Below are positions 8,522 to 17,215 of a stretch of DNA of 64,000 nt, one piece after another (position 1 is the stretch's first letter; the number at the start of each line of letters is the position of its first letter). The notes under the pieces are model-generated. The model did not search any database. It had not been told where the DNA came from and saw only the letters and a list, made by a program, of their open reading frames with translations. The stretch comes from Hadesarchaea archaeon. Its GTDB lineage: Archaea; Hadarchaeota; Hadarchaeia; Hadarchaeales; Hadarchaeaceae. Position numbers and translations under genes: made by a program. The stretch is from assembly GCA_029259175.1 (NCBI GenBank), contig JAPDJH010000001.1, positions 185,783-249,782 of the forward strand, written 5' to 3'.

Positions 8522-9751
8522 TCACAATCCGAAAGCTCTCAAAACACTACCCTTCAATCCCGCGAAATACAAAATACAGGGAACCATGATCACGCCCATG
8601 CAGTGCGTCCGTTTAACATGTACAAATCCCGGAAGCATGCCGATGGCCGTCGCGGTACCGAACACCAGCAGACCGAGGGGTCCAGAATAGAAGAACACGA
8701 GAGCAGTAACCAAACACAGAACCGCCGAGCACAGGACTCGATAGGGCACGTTTTCGATGCGCACCGCAATAACTCTTGCCAGCCGGAGGGTGAGCACCGC
8801 CGCCATGCCGCCGACCATAAGGGCTACACCCACCAGAAACAGTAGCTCCCTGAGATCCACATCTATCAGCTGGCCCACGGCGACAGCTGCACCACTTCGT
8901 GCGCGACCGATGGCGTAGAGAGCCACAAAAGAAAAAAGGGCTTTAGACGTGTTCACGGAGCTTACCGCTGTCAGGAACTCTTCCGTGCCACTGGATCCCG
9001 TTGCCAGTTGCGCGAGTATCGTGCCCTGCGAGGGGCCTATCCCGGGGATCACCCCCGTGATCGCTCCCGCAGTGGTGCCGGCGATGAGTGGCCGAATGGC
9101 CTCGCCGGTGGAGAAATCCTCGCTCCCCGTGTATTGCTCTGGCAGAACGCTCCCCGAGAGAATGCTTGGAAGCAACACGCTTGCACCGAAAAGTCCCGAA
9201 AGCAGCGGCATGAGCGCCACATCGCCACTCATGAGTCCGGTGTCCAAAGTGAAGAGACCCAGCAAGCCGGAGAGGAAAAAGATGAGCAGAGCCCACCCGA
9301 TTCTGACGGGCGTCCGCTCCAACACGATCATAGTCGCTATCACTGCGGACAACAACCAATGCATCCCGGGACGGATCAGGTTGTAAGCAGGCCCCACAAG
9401 CAACAAAAATGGTAGAAGCAGGGCTGCGCTAAGCATCAGTCCTCCCAAGCAGCCCCAGGTGGTGAGCCTCACAGCGTGGACACCGCGTCCTTCGAGCAGC
9501 AAACGATGGGCCGGGAGAACCGAGAGTTCTGTTCCTTCCTCCGGCACGCCGAGAAAAGTGGAGGGAATATAGCTGACAAACACGTTTGTTATCGACATGG
9601 CGACTATGAGCGCCGCAAAATCAGTGGATCCCGATCCGCCAGCCAGCAGAACAAACATTGGGGTCAAATTGTTGACGTGGAGCCCGGGGATGAGGCCCGT
9701 TACTACTCCGAGCCCCACGCCGACGAGGGAGCAAAGCAGAAACTGTAGCAT
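8522..9751 (-). CDS. TctA-family transporter permease
   Basis: A 409-residue polytopic membrane protein of the TctA/COG1784 family. It shows the duplicated GLIPGLHVNN and GVIPGIGPSQGT motifs near residues 20 and 240, which line the two halves of the transporter. Bacterial TctA works with TctB and a periplasmic TctC binding protein to import tricarboxylates; no such partners are seen here, as is common for archaeal members. The start ATG follows the stop of the OB-fold gene by 1 bp, so they form a unit. Confidence 0.85.
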   Translation of the reverse strand: MLQFLLCSLVGVGLGVVTGLIPGLHVNNLTPMFVLLAGGSGSTDFAALIVAMSITNVFVSYIPSTFLGVPEEGTELSVLPAHRLLLEGRGVHAVRLTTWGCLGGLMLSAALLLPFLLLVGPAYNLIRPGMHWLLSAVIATMIVLERTPVRIGWALLIFFLSGLLGLFTLDTGLMSGDVALMPLLSGLFGASVLLPSILSGSVLPEQYTGSEDFSTGEAIRPLIAGTTAGAITGVIPGIGPSQGTILAQLATGSSGTEEFLTAVSSVNTSKALFSFVALYAIGRARSGAAVAVGQLIDVDLRELLFLVGVALMVGGMAAVLTLRLARVIAVRIENVPYRVLCSAVLCLVTALVFFYSGPLGLLVFGTATAIGMLPGFVHVKRTHCMGVIMVPCILYFAGLKGSVLRAFGL

Positions 9752-9752
9752 T

Positions 9753-10421
9753 TCAGGCGCCTTCCACTGTCTGCACGCATCCAGGACTGGTTATGCGAAG
9801 CTCGGGAACACCGTTGTACAGCTGGAGCCATCCGCTCGCTCTCACCATGTCGCCCACATCCACGGGAGGAAAACCGTTGCCGGCGATCCATCCCGGCACG
9901 AAGACCGTCAAGCGTGCCGTGCCTTCTCCGAGCGTGAGCAGCAAGTGCCCGGAGCCCACTATATCGCGCTCCACAACCACGCCCTGAACCTTCACGGGAC
10001 TGCCCACGTTGTCTGCTGACACCTCGGAGACGGATACGGGAGCCGTGTGAACCACGCGGACATCCGCTGGCTCGGAGGGAACCACCTCGAGATCCTCCCG
10101 GTAGAGCTTCACTTCACCGCGCACTTGAACAAAGTCTAGCAATTCTACCGGATCTTCCAATGCACTTCTGATACGATTGAATATGGGAACGCTCACGACA
10201 CCACCGGAGTTGTCCTGAAGTTTGAGAAAGAGGTGTCCATCATCGGTCGTGCGGAGATCCACGACTTGTCCGGATATCACCACTCGAGTGCCGACAAAAT
10301 CGTTGTCGAGGGCAGCTATCGGTGTCAATCGGGGGCGGACGGAGAGCCCGGCGCCGTACACGGCTGCGAGGCCTACCAGAGAGCACACCAAGCTAAGGCG
10401 AATCATGACGTGGTCATTCAT
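9753..10421 (-). CDS. Membrane-anchored protein with two OB-fold domains
   Basis: A 222-residue protein. Residues 6-24 form one hydrophobic segment, either a signal peptide or an anchor. Two OB-fold-like repeats follow: residues 43-125 (GTRVVISGQVVDLR...FLKLQDNSGGVVSV...VQVRGEVKLYREDLEVV) and residues 137-215 (GSPVKVQGVVVERDIVGSGHLLLTLGEG...VRASGWLQLYNGVPELRI). This is the tRNA-anti/BOF-like nucleic-acid or ligand-binding pattern exposed outside the membrane. It is directly upstream of the TctA-like gene with a 1-bp gap. A role as an accessory or binding component of that transporter is inference only. Confidence 0.7.
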   Translation of the reverse strand: MNDHVMIRLSLVCSLVGLAAVYGAGLSVRPRLTPIAALDNDFVGTRVVISGQVVDLRTTDDGHLFLKLQDNSGGVVSVPIFNRIRSALEDPVELLDFVQVRGEVKLYREDLEVVPSEPADVRVVHTAPVSVSEVSADNVGSPVKVQGVVVERDIVGSGHLLLTLGEGTARLTVFVPGWIAGNGFPPVDVGDMVRASGWLQLYNGVPELRITSPGCVQTVEGA

Positions 10422-10519
10422 CGAACCCGCTACCGTTTTGAGATGAAGGTTGCTTATAAAGCGGAAAAAAGGCTCAATCGATGCCTCTATAAATTGTGGA
10501 GTGCAAGTTCATCGGTTCC

Positions 10520-12010
10520 ATGCGGAGACTCCTTGGGATGATCGCGGCGGTGCTGGTGCTGGCATCGCTTCCAGGGGTGAAGGCACAAAGCGTTGAGGAA
10601 TCAGCCATATATGAAATAACCATCGACTATGTGTTTTCCAATAGCTCCAATTACACGGCGAAAAACGTGGTTGCAAGGATCTATCTCTTCGACAACTGGA
10701 GCGGGTGGACTGAACAACGTGTTTTGGGGGAGTCGATTATGCTAGATGACACACCTATTCACCCGAAAATCCACGACGAGAAAGACAACCGATGGGTAGA
10801 GGTAGAGCTCGGAACTCTGGGAGCACGTACGTCTAAAACCGTGCACGTTACCCAAGTCGTGAAGGTGGAGACCGTCGAGTTCACAATCGACCCAACACTG
10901 GTCGGGAGCGGATACCCAGAGGAGCTCCAAGAATTCGTTCAGCCAGTGCCCAATCTCTTCCAAAGCGATGACCCGAAGATCCAGACGCTGGCTCAGGAAT
11001 TGACTGAGAACACTCAAAATCCATATCTGCAAGCCCAGCAAATTTTCAATTTCGTTGTGGAGAACATAACATATGAGACGCAAACGAAGGCACATAGTGC
11101 CCTTTGGACTCTTAACGAGGGCAGAGGGGACTGCGACGACTTTTCCGCCCTCTTCGTAGCGTTGGCCAGGGCAGCGGGCATACCTGCAAAAGTCGTTTCG
11201 GGCTATTTGTTTTCTGAGAACGCCCTGATCGATCATTCGGTAAACACCGATTACGCCGGACACGCATGGGCCATTTTCTACGTGCCAGGGTATGACTGCT
11301 GGTTCCCCGTTGACCTCACTGTTCCAGCGCGAATAGAAGAGCTTGGAGAAATAAATGGGCGCCCCTACATGAGAGGAAAAGCCATCGGCTCATTCGGCGA
11401 TATCAACTTCTATCATCTCGTGGGAGCGATTACAAGTGGGAAAGAAGTCGTCCAAAACAACGAAATCAAATGGCCGGGACCTGGTCAGGCGAGCGTCACG
11501 TGGAGCTATACAGAGCCCTATAACCCAAACGTCACCATAGACACCGGTGGAACGGTGACCCCCGTTCTGCTCTTGGATCTAGAAACCACTGCGGCCACCC
11601 AGATAAAATCGGATGGGAGCTTGGACTTCACCGTGAGAGTGAAGAACCGAGGCACTTCTGACGTTTCATCGGTTCGGGTCACTCTCGAATACGATCCGGA
11701 AAATTTTGAAGCGGTAAACGTCGAAAACGAAAAAAACACGCTCAAAAGCGGTGAAGAGTGGGAGTCCGTGCTGACCCTGCGGGTGCGAGACAACGCCTAC
11801 GGAGAAAACCACATCGTTGGGGTGCGAGCCACGTACACCTCTGATTACGAGGGGGTGGAGAAAAGTTACGCTGCCAGCTCCGAGGTGCTCCTCTCCATAC
11901 CGCCCAAACCTCCGGCGATAGTGCTGGTGGACTATCAGACCCTGCTCCTGTTGATCGCAATAGCCGTGGCTGTCGGAGCCATTGCGGGGGCGGTGGCGCG
12001 CAAGAGGTGA
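10520..12010 (+). CDS. Secreted transglutaminase-like protein
   Basis: A 496-residue exported protein. An N-terminal signal peptide (MRRLLGMIAAVLVLASLPGVKA) precedes a beta-rich region, then a transglutaminase-like papain-fold domain at about residues 180-280. Its triad is visible as GRGDCDDFSALF (Cys), YAGHAWAIFYVP (His) and WFPVDLT (Asp). A CARDB-like beta domain (residues 340-450) and a C-terminal membrane helix (YQTLLLLIAIAVAVGAIAGAVA) with positive tail follow. It probably cleaves or crosslinks peptides at the cell surface. A GTG at 10496 would add 8 residues. A TATA-like TTATAAAG sits at about 10452. Confidence 0.8.
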   Translation: MRRLLGMIAAVLVLASLPGVKAQSVEESAIYEITIDYVFSNSSNYTAKNVVARIYLFDNWSGWTEQRVLGESIMLDDTPIHPKIHDEKDNRWVEVELGTLGARTSKTVHVTQVVKVETVEFTIDPTLVGSGYPEELQEFVQPVPNLFQSDDPKIQTLAQELTENTQNPYLQAQQIFNFVVENITYETQTKAHSALWTLNEGRGDCDDFSALFVALARAAGIPAKVVSGYLFSENALIDHSVNTDYAGHAWAIFYVPGYDCWFPVDLTVPARIEELGEINGRPYMRGKAIGSFGDINFYHLVGAITSGKEVVQNNEIKWPGPGQASVTWSYTEPYNPNVTIDTGGTVTPVLLLDLETTAATQIKSDGSLDFTVRVKNRGTSDVSSVRVTLEYDPENFEAVNVENEKNTLKSGEEWESVLTLRVRDNAYGENHIVGVRATYTSDYEGVEKSYAASSEVLLSIPPKPPAIVLVDYQTLLLLIAIAVAVGAIAGAVARKR

Positions 12011-12055
12011 AGTGGGCCATCAAAACTTTATATGAGCGCTCAGAGAGTGGTATCG

Positions 12056-12667
12056 ATGTACGGTTTTAGCGGCACGGTGGTCGGAATCCGATGCAAGGAC
12101 GGGGTAGCGCTAGCATCCGACTCGAAAGGAGTTGCGTACTATCACGTGCTCAGCAAGCGAGTGAAAAAGGTCTTCAAGCTGGAGGACCGGATCGGGGCGG
12201 CCATTGCTGGGAGTCCGGGAGACGTGCAAGCGTTTGTCAATCTGCTGCGAGCCGAAGCTAATCTCTACCGGATTCACCACGACCGACCCATCACCCCGCG
12301 GGCGCTTGCACACCTCGCTTCCAACATCCTGCACGGGCGGCGCATCTTTCCCTACTTGCTGGAGGGGATGATCGGAGGGATGGACCAAGCGGGGCCCGTT
12401 CTGGTCTTTCTGGATCCCGTGGGAGGAAAACTAGAGGAGAAAGAGTTCGCGGCTGCGGGAACGGGCGCCTCTGTCGCCTACGGAGCTCTGGAGAAAGATT
12501 TCAAGGAGCGAATGAGTGTAAGCGAAGGAGCAAAACTCGCAGCTCGTTCGATTAAGAGCGCTATAGAACGGGATGCGGCCACGGGTGAGCGCACGGTTGT
12601 GGCCGTGGTGGACGCTCAAGGATACCGGGAACTATCGGATGCTGAGGTCCAGAAGCTTCTGAAATAA
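12056..12667 (+). CDS. 20S proteasome beta-type subunit, atypical N-terminus
   Basis: A 203-residue Ntn-hydrolase of the proteasome beta type: KDGVALASDSK, IAGSPGDVQAFVNLLRAEANLYRI, FPYLLEGMIGGMD, AAAGTGASVAYGALE and AARSIKSAIERDAATG are all classic. Aligned to Thermoplasma beta, Asp17 and Lys33 are kept, but the TTTVGI block reads GTVVGI, so the residue at position 1 is Gly unless one residue is deleted and the single Thr serves. I chose ATG 12056 because a TATA box (TTTATATG, 12027-12034) lies about 25 bp upstream, which also puts the ATG at 12032 inside the promoter. It lies 46 bp after the transglutaminase. Activity is uncertain. Confidence 0.8.
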   Translation: MYGFSGTVVGIRCKDGVALASDSKGVAYYHVLSKRVKKVFKLEDRIGAAIAGSPGDVQAFVNLLRAEANLYRIHHDRPITPRALAHLASNILHGRRIFPYLLEGMIGGMDQAGPVLVFLDPVGGKLEEKEFAAAGTGASVAYGALEKDFKERMSVSEGAKLAARSIKSAIERDAATGERTVVAVVDAQGYRELSDAEVQKLLK

Positions 12668-12682
12668 TGCGAGCGTGCAGGA

Positions 12683-13852
12683 ATGCGGCTGACTTTTTCC
12701 GATGCTGTAATCCTAGAAGGTGAAGAGCTGGAGCCCGTTCGCGGTTCTTTGGAAATCGAGAACGGACGAATAAAATCCGTTGGCGGGGCAAAACGTGGAG
12801 TCAATCTAAAAGGGGCCATAATTATGCCGCCGTTCGTGAACGCGCACACACACATCGCAGACTACGGGTGGAAAGAGGGATACCTGGGCAGAACCCAGCC
12901 AGAGGTGGTTGGCCCAGCGGGGATCAAACACCAAGTGCTGTCGAAAAGCGGCACAAAAGCTGGAAGGGCTGTTCGCTCTGCCCTGGAGAGCATGTTGCGT
13001 ACTGGAACTGTTTTCCACCTCGACTTCAGAGAAGGGGGTGTGCGCGGAGTTCGATTTCTGCGAGAGCTTGGAATCCAGCCACTGAAGACCATGATTTTAG
13101 GAAGGGGCGATACACGGAAGGAACTCCGGCGAGTGCTACGGATCGCGGACGGGATAGGTCTCCCGTCCATCAACACGCTCTCAGAGCCCGTCATCAGAAA
13201 TATTGCCGCGGTGTGTAGGCAGAAACGCAAGGTGTTTGCCCTCCATGTGGACGAGACGGCCGAGGAACACGAACGCTCTGTTGAGGAGTACGGGTGCAGC
13301 GAGCTGGAAAGAGCGCTAAAGCTGAAGCCCTCGTTTGTGGTTCACGCCACCCACGCTTCCACGTACGAGCTCGAGCTAGCTAGGCAGGCAGGAGTGCCTG
13401 TCGTGTTCTGTGTGCGCTCCAATTTCTTGTTGGGGGCGGGAATCCCTCCACTGGCGCTTGCGCTTGAAATCGGAGTGGAGAGCTGGATCGGAACGGACAA
13501 TGGAATGGTTTGCGAGCCCAACATGTTTGAAGAACTCATGGCCGCGTGGCAATGCGTGCGCAGACAGAATCCGCGGGCCGGACGTGAAGAAGCACTTGCC
13601 CTGCTGCAGGGGGCCACGGGAAGACCCATCAGCAAGCTGGTCAAAAAAAGTGGCTGGATCGAAAAAGGCGCTCCAGCGACCTTTATGGTGTTGGCTCGAG
13701 GGCACAACTTGCAGTTCTTGGAAGATCTGCACGCCGGGATCGTGAACAGAGCTAGGGCTGAAAACATGGCGGCGCTTTTCGTCGAAGGGAAAGCGTTTTA
13801 TTATGGAAAACACCAAGAAAAAGCGAAGATTTTGAAGACTAGGAACGGATGA
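12683..13852 (+). CDS. Amidohydrolase family protein (deaminase-like)
   Basis: A 389-residue metal-dependent hydrolase of the cytosine deaminase/chlorohydrolase group. The metal-binding NAHTHIADYGW sits at residues 51-61, followed by LHVDETAEEHE, VVHATHAS and IGTDNGMV, the last supplying the catalytic Asp. The outer beta-sandwich is split between the N-terminal 45 residues and the C-terminus. These enzymes deaminate or dehydrochlorinate purine, pyrimidine or related heterocycles; the substrate is unclear. It begins 15 bp after the proteasome-like gene and ends 4 bp before the CBS protein, so the three genes look like an operon. Confidence 0.8.
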   Translation: MRLTFSDAVILEGEELEPVRGSLEIENGRIKSVGGAKRGVNLKGAIIMPPFVNAHTHIADYGWKEGYLGRTQPEVVGPAGIKHQVLSKSGTKAGRAVRSALESMLRTGTVFHLDFREGGVRGVRFLRELGIQPLKTMILGRGDTRKELRRVLRIADGIGLPSINTLSEPVIRNIAAVCRQKRKVFALHVDETAEEHERSVEEYGCSELERALKLKPSFVVHATHASTYELELARQAGVPVVFCVRSNFLLGAGIPPLALALEIGVESWIGTDNGMVCEPNMFEELMAAWQCVRRQNPRAGREEALALLQGATGRPISKLVKKSGWIEKGAPATFMVLARGHNLQFLEDLHAGIVNRARAENMAALFVEGKAFYYGKHQEKAKILKTRNG

Positions 13853-13856
13853 GAAG

Positions 13857-14693
13857 ATGAAAGTAAAAGACGTGATGACAGAAACCGTGAAGTGGGTGGA
13901 GATTCCGGGCACCCGGGCTGACGCGCTCGAGCTGATGAAAAAGCTCGGAGTGGAAGCGGTGCCGGCTGTGAAGAAAAGTACTGAAGAATACGTGGGGATG
14001 GTAGAGCTCCACGCTCTTTTTGAGAAGCCGGACGAGGACCAGTTGGCCCTCCTGGTCAACCGCAATGTCCCAACGCTATCGCCAGAAGACGATTTGTCCA
14101 AAGCGGCGAAGGTCTTCTTGGAGCGGAGGGAGAAGCGGCTCCCGGTGGTGAAGGACAACCGGGTGGTGGGAGTGCTTGCCGTGCGAGACGTGCTGGAACG
14201 AGTTCTGCTGAAATCGGAGATCCAAACCCCCGTGTCGGAGCTGATGCGGCCGCACATTATCGCTGTGTGGGACGGAACACCTCTTCCGGTTGTGGCCCAG
14301 CTCGTGCGACTGTCGGGCTTCAGAGAACTCCCAGTGATTGACAGTAGTGGAAAACTGGTGGGTATGATCAGCGACGCAGATCTGGTAAAGCTCAGCGATG
14401 TGGAGCTGGACTCGAAAATGAGCCAGATGGTAGGACGGAGCGAGAGCGACAGCTGGGCGTGGGACACGGAGGCGCGCATTTACATCACGAAGAAAGAACT
14501 GAAGCTGCCGGATAAACCAGTTCGAGAGGTTATGAGAAAGGAAGTGGTGACGGTCGGAAAGCGCACACCCGCGACCAAAGTGGCCAAGCTGATGCTCGAG
14601 GAACGGGCAAAACAAGTGGTGGTTCAAGATCCAGATGAGAGACTGCTGGGCATCGTGCGTGACGTGGATTTGCTCAAAGCCCTCCTGAAATAA
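13857..14693 (+). CDS. Protein with four CBS domains
   Basis: A 278-residue protein composed of tandem CBS motifs: residues 1-55 (VKDVMTETVKWVEIPGTRADAL), 65-120 (VPTLSPEDDLSKAAKVF), 125-180 (VSELMRPHIIAVWDGTPL), and 225-278 (VREVMRKEVVTVGKRTPATKVA). CBS pairs form Bateman modules that bind adenine nucleotides or S-adenosylmethionine and regulate partner proteins. No catalytic domain is attached. It follows the amidohydrolase by 4 bp and may regulate it or act independently. Confidence 0.85.
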   Translation: MKVKDVMTETVKWVEIPGTRADALELMKKLGVEAVPAVKKSTEEYVGMVELHALFEKPDEDQLALLVNRNVPTLSPEDDLSKAAKVFLERREKRLPVVKDNRVVGVLAVRDVLERVLLKSEIQTPVSELMRPHIIAVWDGTPLPVVAQLVRLSGFRELPVIDSSGKLVGMISDADLVKLSDVELDSKMSQMVGRSESDSWAWDTEARIYITKKELKLPDKPVREVMRKEVVTVGKRTPATKVAKLMLEERAKQVVVQDPDERLLGIVRDVDLLKALLK

Positions 14694-14743
14694 AGGGCTG
14701 GGAACTTTTTTAGGATGCGAGCCCTTATCCGTGGTGTGAAAGC

Positions 14744-16261
14744 ATGAACCAGAAGGGCGATGAGGTACTAGAGACGGCGCTCCGGCGCGGTTTTATCTGG
14801 CCCTCGTTTGAGATCTATGGGGGCGCGGCGGGGTTCTACGACTACGGGCCGCTCGGATCGGCGCTGAAAAACAACATCATAGCGGAGTGGCGACGGGTCT
14901 TTGTTGTGGAGGAGGGGTGTCTGGAAATCGACACGCCAACAGTGGTTCCGTTCGAGGTGCTCAAGGCCAGCGGCCATGTCGACCACTTCTTGGATGCAAT
15001 GGTGGAATGCACGCGGTGCAAAGGTGCGTTCAAAGCCGTTGATCTGCTGAAAGAACAAGCGGGTGTAGACATGGAGGGCAAGAGTGTGAAAGAGATGAGC
15101 AAAGCCATACGGGAACGCGGGGTAAGGTGTCCTGACTGTGGGGGTGAGCTGGGAGAGGTGTTCGAGTTCAACGCCATGTTCAAGACAGCTGTGGGGCCCG
15201 GAAGCAAGCGACAAGCGTTCCTTAGACCGGAGACCGCGCAAGGAATTTTTGTGGACTTCAGAAGGCTGTACAGGCACGGCCGTGGAAAGCTTCCGCTGGG
15301 AGTGGTGCAAATCGGCAGAGGATATCGGAACGAGATCTCGCCGCGACAGGGGATGATTCGATTGCGTGAATTCACCATGGCGGAGGCGGAGGTCTTTTTT
15401 GACCCGAAAAACCCGGTTCACCCCGGTTTCGAGCGGGTAGCGAGTGAAAGGTTGAGGCTGTGGTTAGCCAAGGACCAGAGCGCGGGTAGCGAGCAAATCA
15501 CAGAAGTCACAGCAGCAGATGCTGTAAGGCAAAAGCTCGTTTGCAATCAGCTCATGGCCTACTATCTGGCGTTGACGGTGCAACTCCTGCGGAGACTGGG
15601 GATTCCGGAGAGTGCGGTTCGGTTTAGGGAGCAGTTGCCGGGCCAGCGGGCCCACTATTCTGTGGAGACGTGGGATGCGGAAGTCCACACACAACGGTAC
15701 GGATGGATCGAGATCGCGGGATTCGCGTACAGAACGGACTACGACCTTTCTCGGCACATGCAACACAGCGGAGAAGATCTGACGGCGTTTATCGAGGAGC
15801 GCAAGGAGAAAGTGGTCTGCCATGTGGTCGAGCCCTCGTTCGGGATTGACCGGATATTCTACTGCGTGCTGGAGCACTCGCTCGCGACCGAGGGGAAACG
15901 CAAAATCCTCAAGCTGAAGCCGTACATCGCTCCGATCCAGGCAGGGGTATTCCCGCTGGTGACCAAGGACGGGCTGCCAGAGCGGGCGCGGCAGATCGAG
16001 CGAGAGCTGAGAACGGCTGGACTCAGGGTGGAATACGACGAAAGCGGATCGATTGGGCGCCGCTACGCGCGAGCGGACGAGGTGGGGGTTCCGTTCTGCG
16101 TAACAGTGGATCACCAGACGCTGGAGGACAACACCGTCACCATACGGGACCGAGACACGGCAAAGCAGGTACGGGTGTCTATTGAAAACCTAGCAGAAGT
16201 CCTAAAACGACTGATAGAAGGAACGCTCAGCATTGAATCGCTAGGCGGCCAAGAAAGTTGA
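14744..16261 (+). CDS. glyS: Glycyl-tRNA synthetase
   Basis: A 505-residue class II synthetase of the alpha2 type. Diagnostic regions are GFIWPSFEIYGGAAGFYDYGPLG, a CxxC pair in VECTRCKGAF and another in RCPDCGGELG (zinc insert), FLRPETAQGIFV, RGYRNEISPRQGMIRLREF (motif 2) and SFGIDRIFYCVLE (motif 3). A C-terminal anticodon-binding domain follows (PIQAGVFPLVTKD). It charges tRNA-Gly with ATP. The length is slightly short of the roughly 570 residues common in archaea. The start has GGTGTGA upstream. Its 3' end overlaps the convergent AEC permease by 21 bp. Confidence 0.93.
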   Translation: MNQKGDEVLETALRRGFIWPSFEIYGGAAGFYDYGPLGSALKNNIIAEWRRVFVVEEGCLEIDTPTVVPFEVLKASGHVDHFLDAMVECTRCKGAFKAVDLLKEQAGVDMEGKSVKEMSKAIRERGVRCPDCGGELGEVFEFNAMFKTAVGPGSKRQAFLRPETAQGIFVDFRRLYRHGRGKLPLGVVQIGRGYRNEISPRQGMIRLREFTMAEAEVFFDPKNPVHPGFERVASERLRLWLAKDQSAGSEQITEVTAADAVRQKLVCNQLMAYYLALTVQLLRRLGIPESAVRFREQLPGQRAHYSVETWDAEVHTQRYGWIEIAGFAYRTDYDLSRHMQHSGEDLTAFIEERKEKVVCHVVEPSFGIDRIFYCVLEHSLATEGKRKILKLKPYIAPIQAGVFPLVTKDGLPERARQIERELRTAGLRVEYDESGSIGRRYARADEVGVPFCVTVDHQTLEDNTVTIRDRDTAKQVRVSIENLAEVLKRLIEGTLSIESLGGQES

Positions 16262-17209
16262 AAGCAGGGGGAGGACCACGAACAAGAAGAACAGAGTGGG
16301 ATAGAACATAAGGGCTCCGTACAGCTTGGTGTCCCGCTTAAAGTTGTGGGCCAAGACCAAGTTGAAAACCGCTGGCGGCATGGATGACTGAAGGAGTGCG
16401 GGTTTCGGAGTCAGATCGCGGGTGATATCGAGGCCCAAGGCCACTATGAACACGTAAGCCAGAACGGGACTGACGACAAATCTGAAGGCGCCGACTGAGA
16501 GAAGTTCGTCTTTGTACTGTTTTGGGCTGGTAATGGTCGTTTGGTATCCTACGAGCAGCAACATGAGGGTGAAAAAAACAGGGGCCACGTATTGATCGAA
16601 AGACGTGTAGAGAGAAGAGGGAAGAGGAGCGCTGAAGACCACGAAGAGCAGTGCCGCTATGAGGGCGAACACTGCTGGAAAGGAGATCACGCTGATGGTC
16701 AGGGCGCGGGGCTCGACTTTCCGCTTGGACAGCAGGGTGAGCAGAACGGTTCCGAGAATCACGTGCGGGATGCCGACACCCATGGCATAGAGAGCTGCTG
16801 GACCGAGGGCTGATGATCCGAGCACGGCATAGATCACGGGGAAGCCGAGATAGGTGACATTCATATAGCCGGAGTTGAGTGCTAAAGCCACTGTGCGCTC
16901 ACGGCTGTCGCCAACGCGCTTGGAGATCATGACGGAAACAACAAAGCAAATGCCGGAAACTAGGAAACCGATAGCGAAGGAGTTGCTGAAGCCCAGCACA
17001 TCCGCGGGAGAGTAACGGGCGATGGAGAAAAACACAACCACAGGCAGGATAATGATTATCGTGTAGGCGTGGAGAAAACGGAAAAAGCGCGTGACGGGGA
17101 GGCGAAGGGTGGGATAGCGTTGACCGGCCCAGTTGAGACATATGCCAGCTATAACCAGCACTAAAACATAGCTGAGTTTACCTAGGAGCTCGAGCGTGAG
17201 TACCCCCAC
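16241..17209 (-). CDS. AEC family permease
   Basis: A 322-residue membrane protein with about ten hydrophobic helices arranged as two five-helix halves. The family blocks ALNSGYMNVTYLGFPVIYAVLG and LLQSSMPPAVFNLVLAHNF are typical of auxin efflux carrier/malonate permease proteins (the crossover region with Asn-x-Gly and the SSMPPA motif). It moves small organic anions or amino acids. Together with the aminotransferase encoded 6 bp upstream on the same strand it may transport that enzyme's substrate or product, which is inference. Confidence 0.8.
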   Translation of the reverse strand: MGVLTLELLGKLSYVLVLVIAGICLNWAGQRYPTLRLPVTRFFRFLHAYTIIIILPVVVFFSIARYSPADVLGFSNSFAIGFLVSGICFVVSVMISKRVGDSRERTVALALNSGYMNVTYLGFPVIYAVLGSSALGPAALYAMGVGIPHVILGTVLLTLLSKRKVEPRALTISVISFPAVFALIAALLFVVFSAPLPSSLYTSFDQYVAPVFFTLMLLLVGYQTTITSPKQYKDELLSVGAFRFVVSPVLAYVFIVALGLDITRDLTPKPALLQSSMPPAVFNLVLAHNFKRDTKLYGALMFYPTLFFLFVVLPLLSTFLAA

Positions 17210-17215
17210 ACCTCT

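Noticed and set aside
13376..14479. 367-residue minus-strand frame
   Set aside because: It is Ser-rich shadow sequence opposite the amidohydrolase and CBS genes.
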